NCBI GenBank assembly: GCA_963803025.1
Contig: CAWDKZ010000007.1
Span: 133,427-197,426, forward strand
Length of the DNA stretch: 64,000 nt
Direction: 5' to 3'
From: Bog-793 sp963803025
GTDB taxonomy: Bacteria; Actinomycetota; Acidimicrobiia; Acidimicrobiales; Bog-793
The translations under genes and the position numbers were made by a program. The notes beneath the pieces are model-generated. The model made no database searches. It was not told the DNA's origin and saw nothing but the letters and a program-made list of their open reading frames with translations. The stretch's first letter is position 1; every line of letters begins with the position of its first letter. Positions 9,598 through 16,173 of the stretch are shown here, one piece after another.

Positions 9598-10384
9598 GCT
9601 CCGGCGCGGCGAAGATCCGGGCCGCGAGCGCCGTCGCGGCGGCGAGATCGAGGGGCCGCAACGCCGGTTCGATGCCGACCCCTTCGTAGATGATCCCGTG
9701 GATCGGCGGGTCCGCCATCGCCAGCCGCCGCCGCCAGTCGGAGACGCAGCCGTAGATCGGCAGGCTGTCGGGCGATCCGAGGTAGGGACGACCCTCGGCA
9801 AGGGCGAAGAACGGCTGGTGGAAGCGTGCCTTGGACATGCGGTAGACGGCGCGGTCGAGGATCGCGACCATCCACTCGACGCCGAGCGCCTCGCCCGTGC
9901 GCACGATCGACTGGTAGAGGCCGAGGGCGACGAGCCCGGTCGCCGCGGCGCTGCGGTACCCGGCGTCGACGGCGAGCGTCGCGATGTCCCAGGTCCGGGC
10001 CACCTCAAGCCCCACGCCGCTGCGGTGGAGGATCGCCTTCGCCGACTCCTGCCAGATCGGGCCGATGTCGTTGAAGGTCTTCAGCCCGGGGCCGCCGGCG
10101 GTAGGCACGATGATGCGGATCACGCCCGCCGGGTGAGCTCGGCGGTGATCGAGGATCACGAAGAACAGGCTCGACGCGTCGTACGGTCCGTACTCGGCCT
10201 CGAGCAGCTCCGGGGTGTTGCCGAACGCCTCGAGGAAGACCTCCCGCTCGACGTGCCGGCCGAGCTCGGCCGCCGGGTCGTCGGACAGGAAGACGTAGGC
10301 GCCGAACGGCTGGGTCGCACCTGCGCCGATGACGGCGCGGGCGAGCCGTTCCAGGTTGGATCGGTCGGTCCGGTCGGTCGCCAT
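9482..10384 (-). CDS. GNAT-fold acyltransferase-like protein (FeeM/autoinducer-synthase-like)
   Basis: The 300-residue protein is not a standard GNAT, but the middle (about 95-190) looks like the acyltransferase fold of FeeM or LuxI-type N-acyl synthases. It has TWDIATLAVDAGYRS, the usual beta4 position preceding a helix, then LGVEWMVAILDRAVYRM, reminiscent of the long conserved helix-strand pair of those enzymes. The ATG at 10384 (MATDRTDRSNLERLARAVIG) is preferred because it lies 16 bp after the stop of the upstream gene; an in-frame start at 10432 would overlap that gene. The last 45 residues are low-complexity and overlap the convergent gene. Substrate is unknown. Its tight pairing with an AdoMet-decarboxylase-like protein suggests a small-molecule product, which is inference. 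Confidence 0.5.
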   Translation of the reverse strand: MATDRTDRSNLERLARAVIGAGATQPFGAYVFLSDDPAAELGRHVEREVFLEAFGNTPELLEAEYGPYDASSLFFVILDHRRAHPAGVIRIIVPTAGGPGLKTFNDIGPIWQESAKAILHRSGVGLEVARTWDIATLAVDAGYRSAAATGLVALGLYQSIVRTGEALGVEWMVAILDRAVYRMSKARFHQPFFALAEGRPYLGSPDSLPIYGCVSDWRRRLAMADPPIHGIIYEGVGIEPALRPLDLAAATALAARIFAAPELRRRGAARSSPYRVQGSPAAAPARPAVFAPRPRRAATG

Positions 10385-10400
10385 GGCGGTCGAGTCCGTC

Positions 10401-10778
10401 TCAGAACGCCCGGGCGGCGATCTCGTCGGCACCGAAGAACGACCTCGTGTACTCGACCGCGGCGGCGGAGTCGAACGGGGCGCAGGTGTAGATGTCGACG
10501 CTGAAGAACAGAAGTGGCTGTTCCCAGGCGTAGAAGTGCGCGCCGGAGGACTCCCAGTGGACCCAGCCCGCCCAGCCGTAGGTGTCCGAGCGGTGGGTCA
10601 CGGGTTCGATGAGGCGGTGCATCCGGCAGACGTCGGAGAGCCCGCAGAGGTAGCGGCGGATCTTCCCGTCGTCGATCGGCGCGGCGGGGTAGCCCTCGAT
10701 GACCAGGCGCTGCCGGTAGATCGCCGGGGCGAGATCCGGCACCTCCTGGGAGAGAAGTGACCCACGAGGCTGATGCAT
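10401..10778 (-). CDS. S-adenosylmethionine decarboxylase-like protein
   Basis: At 125 residues it matches the length of bacterial class 1B AdoMet decarboxylase (SpeD/SpeH), which self-cleaves at a serine to make a pyruvoyl cofactor. The C-terminal half aligns by eye: WESSGAHFYAWE resembles the ESHISVHTWPE processing segment, and VDIYTCAPFD resembles the DVFTCG segment carrying the catalytic cysteine. The Glu-Ser pair is one residue displaced in my alignment, and Tyr sits where the processing His normally is, so activity or substrate may differ. It is the first gene of a two-gene minus-strand unit with the GNAT-like gene 16 bp downstream. No spermidine synthase is near, arguing against simple polyamine synthesis. 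Confidence 0.6.
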   Translation of the reverse strand: MHQPRGSLLSQEVPDLAPAIYRQRLVIEGYPAAPIDDGKIRRYLCGLSDVCRMHRLIEPVTHRSDTYGWAGWVHWESSGAHFYAWEQPLLFFSVDIYTCAPFDSAAAVEYTRSFFGADEIAARAF

Positions 10779-10858
10779 TTCTATGAAGCTACTGAAAACG
10801 GAAAGACGTCACAAGCGAAAGGTATTTCATGTCAGGTAATTATCCCTTGACAGTAGGT

Positions 10859-10878
10859 ATACCCTCATGGTAGGGTAT
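10859..10878. promoter_or_regulatory. Inverted repeat over the transposase start
   Basis: ATACCCT (10859-10865) and AGGGTAT (10872-10878) form a 7-bp palindrome with a 6-bp loop. It ends on the first bases of the IS1595 transposase start. It could be an operator or an RNA hairpin limiting transposase expression. The surrounding 70 bp are AT-rich. Confidence 0.4.
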
Positions 10879-11839
10879 GTGCATGGCCCCAGTGAACCGG
10901 AACCAACCGAAAAGAGCAGGTGGGAGCGATTCCACCTACACGATCATGGACTTCACGCGTCAGTTCCCTGACGACGCGGCGTGCCTGGACTACCTGTGGA
11001 GACGTCACTACGCGGTGACCCCCGATGGCGAACACGCCCACTGCCCGAAGTGCGGCGAGGTTCGCAAGTTCCACCGCGTGGCGAGTCGCCCGTCCTACTC
11101 GTGCGACGTGTGCGGTCACCACATCCACCCCACCGCGAACACGATCATGCACAAGTCGTCCACGTCGCTCCAGCTTTGGTTCCACGCCATCTTCCTGATG
11201 GCGCAGACCCGTATGGGCATTTCCGCCAAGCAGCTTGAGCGTGAGCTGGGCGTGACATACAAGACCGCATGGCGGATGTTCACGCTCATTCGCAACCAGC
11301 TCATGGTGCAAGACGACGTGATCCTCGCCGGATCGGTTGAGGCCGATGAAACCTATGTCGGTGGCAAACAGCGCGGTGCGCCTGCTGGTCGTGTGCCAGC
11401 GGGCAGGTCGCATCGTGGTGGGCGCTCCCGTGGTCAGAAGCAGCCCGTGTTCGGAATGGTCGAGCGCAAGGGACGCGTCCGCGCCTACCCGATTGCCGAC
11501 GTGTCGTCCGCGAATCTCGTTGGCGGAATCCGCAAGCACGTACAGGCCGACTCGGTCGTCTACACCGACACTTTCGCCGGCTACCGGGCCATGAAGCATG
11601 AGATGTTCGACCACCGCCAGATCAATCACACATCCGGCTCCTACGTCGTTGGGGACATTCACACCAACACCATTGAGGGTTTCTGGTCCATCGTGAAGAA
11701 CGGCATCCGCGGATCGCATCGCCATGTTTCCCGAAAGTGGCTCCAGGGGTACCTGAACGAATACGTCTGGCGCTACAGCCATCGTGGCGACATCCACCCG
11801 ATGTTCCTTAGCCTTCTTGACCGGGTTCCGGCGCTCTGA
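10877..11839 (+). CDS. IS1595-family (ISXO2-like) transposase
   Basis: About 320 residues. The N-terminal zinc ribbon has CPKCGEVRKF and CDVCGHH. Then come the ISXO2 DDE domain motifs: first Asp in VEADETYVGGK, second in VYTDTFAGYRAM, and the Asn/Glu segment HTNTIEGFWSIVKNGIRG. The gene is less GC-rich than its neighbours. The start may be 10877 or the ATG at 10883. Its stop codon overlaps the first two bases of the adjacent IS1634 element's terminal repeat, so that element inserted right at the 3' end. The IS1595 terminal repeats cannot be recognised with confidence, so the element is probably truncated on the right. Confidence 0.85.
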   Translation: MCMAPVNRNQPKRAGGSDSTYTIMDFTRQFPDDAACLDYLWRRHYAVTPDGEHAHCPKCGEVRKFHRVASRPSYSCDVCGHHIHPTANTIMHKSSTSLQLWFHAIFLMAQTRMGISAKQLERELGVTYKTAWRMFTLIRNQLMVQDDVILAGSVEADETYVGGKQRGAPAGRVPAGRSHRGGRSRGQKQPVFGMVERKGRVRAYPIADVSSANLVGGIRKHVQADSVVYTDTFAGYRAMKHEMFDHRQINHTSGSYVVGDIHTNTIEGFWSIVKNGIRGSHRHVSRKWLQGYLNEYVWRYSHRGDIHPMFLSLLDRVPAL

Positions 11840-13780
11840 CCCGAGTTTGACAACCTGAGCCTCGAATCTCATTGTCACAACGTCTTGACCAGGGAGTCCT
11901 TGTCGGAATTCGGTCGTTCGGATGCTCGGCGTAGGGGCGACAGATACTCGACATTCACTGACGTATCGCCTAGTCTCAATACGTGTTCGTGAAGACGACG
12001 GTACGCAGACGGGGCGACAAGGCCTACACGTACCTCTCCCTCGTCGAAGCGGTGCGGGTCGGGGGGAAGAACACCCACAACACGCTGCTGCGCCTCGGCG
12101 AGGTGAGCGAGCTGCGGGAGTCCGGCCAACTCGACCGGATCATCGCCGCGCTGTCCACCCACGCCGAGGGGTCCTGGGTCGCCTCCTCTTCCCTCGAGGC
12201 CGCCGGGGCGCCGTCTCTCGGCGGGGTCGCCGCGGTCGGGACCTACTTCTCCCGGCTCGGCCTCGACGAGCTGTTCGCGTCGCTCGGTGCGGCAAGGGGC
12301 TCGCGCCATCTCGAGGACACCGTCCTCGTGCTGCTGGCGAACCGCCTCCTCCGGCCCGTCTCCAAGCGCCGGACGATCCTCGAGTGGCTTTCCGACGTGG
12401 CGCTCCCCGCCGGCGTCGCGCCACCCTCGCTCGCCCAGTGCTACCGCGCCCTCGACGTGCTCTGCGCGGAGAAGGACGCCGTCGAATCCCACCTCTACCG
12501 GCGTCTCACGGACCTCGCCAACCTCGATCTCCGCCTCTGCTGCTACGACCTCACCTCGACCTACTTCGAGAGCACCACCCATGACTCGCCGGCATTCCCT
12601 TCCCGGGCCTTCGGCTACAGCCGCGACCACCGGGGCGACCGTCCCCAGGTGATGATCGGCCTCTTGGTCACCGGCGACGGAATCCCGCTCGCGCACCACG
12701 TGTTCCCGGGAAACACCAAGGACTCGGCAACCCTGCCCGGCGTCATGGCCGATCTCCAGTACCGCTTCGGCGTCGGCAAGATCGCCCTCGTTGCCGACCG
12801 GGGGCTCATCACCGAGGCGAATCTCGACGCCGTGAGCGAGGCCGGCTTCGACCACGTCTTGGCCACGCGCCTGCACCGCGACGCGGACGTCGCCGCCGTC
12901 CTCGAGTCTGCGCAGCGCGACGACGTGACCTGGGTCCCGGTGGAAGAGGGCCGTTCCTCGGCCTGTGAGATCGCGCACGGCGGACGCCGCTACGTGGTCG
13001 TCGACTCGCCCCCGCGCCGCCGGCGTGACGACCACCGGCGGGAGGAGCTCCTTTCCCGCGCTGAGGACGGATTGATCGCCCTCGAGGCCCGGGTACGGGC
13101 CGGCAAGCTCGTCGACCCGGCGAAGATCGGGGCCGCGGCGGACCGGATCCTGCGTGACTCGGGCGTCACGCGGCTGTTCACGACCACGATCCGTCCCGGG
13201 CGGTTCTCCTGGGCCTTCGACGACGAAGCCCTCGACTACGAGGAGCACGCCCTTGCCGGTCGCTACGTGATCACGACGTCGCTGTCACCGGCGGAGGCCT
13301 CGACGGCCCAGGTCGTCCGCCACTACCGGAGCCTCATGAACGTCGAGCGGCGCTTCCGTGTGCTGAAGGACTTCCTCTCGCTGCGGCCGGTCCACCACTT
13401 CACGGAGGAACGGGTGCGCGGTCACGTCGCACTCTGCGTCATCGCCGCGGTGATCGAGGCTGTGATGGGGAACGACCTCGCCCGCGCGCAGGTCAACGAT
13501 CCGGACCTTCCCGAGCAGACGATGACCCCGCGGCGCGCCATCGCCGAACTCGCCCGGATCCGCCTTCACCACATCGAGGCCGCAGGGCGCGAGATCGAAC
13601 TCGTCACCCGGCGCAACGCCCTCCAGGCCAAGGTGCTGAAGGCCCTCGGTGTCGACACCTCGAGCTGGGACAGGGCCACGATCGCCTGAGCTGGGCAGAT
13701 GTCCGCCCCGTAGTGGAAACACGACCCGCGCGCGCCCCGTCCCACCTGCAGTTACGTAAAGGGGTCGTCAAACTCGGGTC
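11838..13780. mobile_element. IS1634-family insertion sequence with 17-bp inverted ends
   Basis: GACCCGAGTTTGACAAC at 11838-11854 and GTCGTCAAACTCGGGTC at 13764-13780 are inverted copies differing at one position. They enclose one full IS1634-type transposase, giving a 1.94-kb element, the usual size. No target duplication is apparent at the edges. The left end abuts the IS1595 transposase stop, and the right end supplies the last codons of the protease gene. Confidence 0.72.
11983..13689 (+). CDS. IS1634-family transposase
   Basis: 568 residues, full length for the family, with a GTG start at 11983. The IS4-like DDE domain shows the first Asp in YDLTSTYFES, the second in VADRGLI and the Glu in VERRFRVLKDFLSLRPV (YREK-like signature). 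The N-terminus (FVKTTVRRRGDKAYTYLSLVEAVRV) is typical of this family. Base composition is as GC-rich as the chromosome, so it is well adapted to this or a similar host. No internal stop or frameshift is seen. Confidence 0.9.
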   Translation: MFVKTTVRRRGDKAYTYLSLVEAVRVGGKNTHNTLLRLGEVSELRESGQLDRIIAALSTHAEGSWVASSSLEAAGAPSLGGVAAVGTYFSRLGLDELFASLGAARGSRHLEDTVLVLLANRLLRPVSKRRTILEWLSDVALPAGVAPPSLAQCYRALDVLCAEKDAVESHLYRRLTDLANLDLRLCCYDLTSTYFESTTHDSPAFPSRAFGYSRDHRGDRPQVMIGLLVTGDGIPLAHHVFPGNTKDSATLPGVMADLQYRFGVGKIALVADRGLITEANLDAVSEAGFDHVLATRLHRDADVAAVLESAQRDDVTWVPVEEGRSSACEIAHGGRRYVVVDSPPRRRRDDHRREELLSRAEDGLIALEARVRAGKLVDPAKIGAAADRILRDSGVTRLFTTTIRPGRFSWAFDDEALDYEEHALAGRYVITTSLSPAEASTAQVVRHYRSLMNVERRFRVLKDFLSLRPVHHFTEERVRGHVALCVIAAVIEAVMGNDLARAQVNDPDLPEQTMTPRRAIAELARIRLHHIEAAGREIELVTRRNALQAKVLKALGVDTSSWDRATIA

Positions 13781-14795
13781 TGATTCGGGTGGCTCGCCGC
13801 AGGGCCTCATTGAAGGCTCCCGCGGTAAGGGGGCCTTCTAGGTCGTCATCGTTGGCCACATCTGGAGCGGCCTGTACTTCTGGCGTAACGAAGGCCTCAT
13901 CCCACATCTTCTCGTATTGCTCGCGCTCCCTCACAAAAACCTCCAGATCTAAGACTTCCTCGATCTCCCAAGCAGGTACCACGGCGGACATGCCCGTGTT
14001 CACTCGCACGTAATCGCCCGTCTGCTTGCCGGTCGCACCGTGGATTGGCTCCCACCGAGGAAGGTGGCCCCAGATCATGCCGACGACGAAGATTCTTGCT
14101 GTCTCAATGTTCTGGCGTCGGTTAACAGCACCTAGCCGTGGCTGCAAGGGGGCACGGTAGCCAAGGACCGGCGAGCCGCTGAATCCACCCCAAGATCGAG
14201 CTTCGATCAGAAAGCTCGGCTCGTCTTGTTGAGTCTCGGGGTTGTAAACGTCCTCAGGTGGCGAAAGGGAAATCATGCCGCTGTGCAAAACGGGCCGGTT
14301 TTGCACTTTCCCCTGGTACCCCACATGACGGGAGATGACCATTAAGTCGTCCCCTACGCCCAGCTCCCACTTACCCAGTCGCCTCTCTGTAATGAACGTC
14401 TTGGTCAGCAGGCCGTTCGCGTTTGCAAATGCACCTTGAGGAAAGTAAGCCGCGGCGATGTCATAGCCACGAGAATGCGCGTGCCACGACGGTTCGGGAA
14501 TCGTGACCGGTACGGACCGCCCGTCGTCGGTGTTGACGCGAACCGTTCGGTGACCATGGTCGATGACGTGCCGGTTCGTAATGACGTACCAGTGCGCCAG
14601 CCCCGTATTGCCGAACGGGATGGCCGCGAGAAACCCAGTACCGCCCACCTGGCGTCCCTCGCGAGCGGCGTCCTCGCTCGGGAAGAGAAAGACGACAGCA
14701 TCGACGTAATCGTCAGGGAATCGCGGCACATCAACGGGCGCTCGGTGTCGCCCATGCCAGTCGTAGGGAAGCCACAAGGCATCGTAGCCCATCAC
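13752..14795 (-). CDS. Trypsin-like serine peptidase
   Basis: The 347-residue protein has a chymotrypsin-fold triad readable in order: His in VITNRHVIDHG near residue 74, Asp in RGYDIAAAYFP near 111, and Ser in WGGFSGSPVLG near 199. There is no signal peptide, so it likely acts in the cytoplasm. Such stand-alone trypsin-like proteins occur in accessory regions and sometimes beside defence genes, but no partner is visible here. The gene is noticeably less GC-rich than its neighbours, indicating transfer. Its last residues (RPEFDDPFT) are encoded inside the terminal repeat of the adjacent IS1634 element, so the original C-terminus was probably replaced. Starts GTG 14795 or ATG 14792. Confidence 0.75.
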   Translation of the reverse strand: MMGYDALWLPYDWHGRHRAPVDVPRFPDDYVDAVVFLFPSEDAAREGRQVGGTGFLAAIPFGNTGLAHWYVITNRHVIDHGHRTVRVNTDDGRSVPVTIPEPSWHAHSRGYDIAAAYFPQGAFANANGLLTKTFITERRLGKWELGVGDDLMVISRHVGYQGKVQNRPVLHSGMISLSPPEDVYNPETQQDEPSFLIEARSWGGFSGSPVLGYRAPLQPRLGAVNRRQNIETARIFVVGMIWGHLPRWEPIHGATGKQTGDYVRVNTGMSAVVPAWEIEEVLDLEVFVREREQYEKMWDEAFVTPEVQAAPDVANDDDLEGPLTAGAFNEALRRATRIRPEFDDPFT

Positions 14796-15099
14796 GTACC
14801 TACCGTGACGGGATAACTACCTCATGTCAATCCGGCCCCGAGCCGCCGCTGGCGCCTCGGGGCCAGGCGAAACGCGGCCGGGGGGCGGCGAGGACGCGAT
14901 CCTGCGCCGACGAGCACCTCCTTAGCAAGACACGTCCGTGATCAAATTTGAAGGGACCTGTGGCCCAAACGGGGGATGTCGCTTGCCCGGGGGCGCGACC
15001 CGGCCGGGGCGATCCGAGACGCGTCGGACCCTGTCCGCGGCAGCTCGTCGTTCGCTAGCCTGAGCAGATCCGATCCGTGTCACCGAACCGCCGCTAGCC
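14796..15099. other. Intergenic region without a supported gene
   Basis: About 300 bp separate the protease from the oxidoreductase. I see no ORF with a plausible start, no tRNA and no strong hairpin. It presumably contains the promoters of both flanking divergent genes. Confidence 0.4.
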
Positions 15100-16107
15100 G
15101 TGCCCGCGCCGCTGCCATCTGACCGCCCGGTGCGCTGGGGGATCCTCGCGACCGGCAAGATCTCGGCGACGCTCGTCGACGAGATCCGCCGCACGCCGGA
15201 CTGCGAGATCGTCGCCGTCGGTTCGCGGACCGGCGAAGCCGCCCGGCGGTTCGCCGCCGCGCACGGGATCGCCACGGCGCACGGCTCCTACGAGGCGCTC
15301 ATCGAGGACGACAGCGTCGACGTCGTCTACGTCGGCGCGAGCCACAGCGCCCACTGGTCGGCCGCCCGGCACTGCATCGAGGTCGGCCGGCCGGTGCTCT
15401 GCGAGAAGCCGCTCACCGTCGACGCCTCCCAGACCGAGGAGCTCGTCCGGCGGGCGCGCGCGGCCGACGTCTTCTTGATGGAGGCGATGTGGATGCGCTG
15501 CCGACCCGGATTCGCCGAGCTTTCGGCCGTGCTCTCGTCGGGCGAGATCGGCGAGGTCCGCCAGGTGCGGGCTGCGCTCGGTTTCGTGGCGGCCGAGGAG
15601 CAGGGCAACCGGCTCCTCGACCCGGACCAGGCCGGCGGGGCGCTCCTCGACACCGGTGTCTACCCGATCACGCTCGCCTACGCGACCCTCGGCCAGCCGG
15701 GCGAGATCCGCGCCCTCGGCCATCTCGAGGGAGGCGTCGACCGCAGCGCCGTCGTCGCCATGTCGTGGCCGACCGGTGCCACGGCCGCGCTGGCGGCGTC
15801 ACTCGAGGCGGAGATCGACACTTCTGCGGTCCTGGCCGGGACGGAGGGCCGGATCGAGATCACCGCGCCCTTCCACGAGATCGGGGCGTTCGCCGTCGTC
15901 GCCGAGGGTCGGCCGCCGCGTCGCGTCGTGCCGCCCGCGGCCGGGCGCGGCTACGTCCACGAAATCGCCGAGGTGGTGCGTTGTCTGCGCGAGGGGCTTG
16001 GGGAGAGCCCGCTCGTCCCGCTCGACGAGTCGATCGAGATCATGCGGATCCTCGACGAGTGTCGCCGCCAGATCGGCCTGACCTACCCCGACGCCGCGTA
16101 CCGCTGA
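15100..16107 (+). CDS. Gfo/Idh/MocA-family NAD(P)-dependent oxidoreductase
   Basis: 335 residues with a Rossmann N-terminus (VRWGILATGKISATLVDEI), the family's DVVYVGASHSAH and the conserved CEKPLTVDASQ motif with the EKP lysine near residue 107. The C-terminal alpha/beta substrate domain contains GGALLDTGVYPI. Members oxidise or reduce sugars, inositols or related carbonyls; the substrate cannot be read from sequence. The GTG at 15100 starts just before the dinucleotide fold. A strong hairpin follows the stop, so it is probably monocistronic. Confidence 0.88.
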   Translation: MPAPLPSDRPVRWGILATGKISATLVDEIRRTPDCEIVAVGSRTGEAARRFAAAHGIATAHGSYEALIEDDSVDVVYVGASHSAHWSAARHCIEVGRPVLCEKPLTVDASQTEELVRRARAADVFLMEAMWMRCRPGFAELSAVLSSGEIGEVRQVRAALGFVAAEEQGNRLLDPDQAGGALLDTGVYPITLAYATLGQPGEIRALGHLEGGVDRSAVVAMSWPTGATAALAASLEAEIDTSAVLAGTEGRIEITAPFHEIGAFAVVAEGRPPRRVVPPAAGRGYVHEIAEVVRCLREGLGESPLVPLDESIEIMRILDECRRQIGLTYPDAAYR

Positions 16108-16117
16108 CGGGGCCGCG

Positions 16118-16143
16118 GCAGGGCGCGACACGGCGCGCCCTGC
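16118..16143 (+). terminator. Hairpin terminator after the oxidoreductase gene
   Basis: GCAGGGCGCG (16118-16127) and CGCGCCCTGC (16134-16143) form a perfect 10-bp stem with a 6-base loop, 10 bp after the stop. The downstream sequence is only moderately T-rich. Confidence 0.65.
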
Positions 16144-16173
16144 ATCGTTGCTGGTGTTAGCGTTGTTTGTACT

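Noticed and set aside
11875..13248. Long minus-strand open frame opposite the IS1634 transposase
   Set aside because: Composition is typical of a GC-driven antisense frame (Gly/Arg/Glu/Val rich), and the plus-strand transposase has clear DDE motifs.
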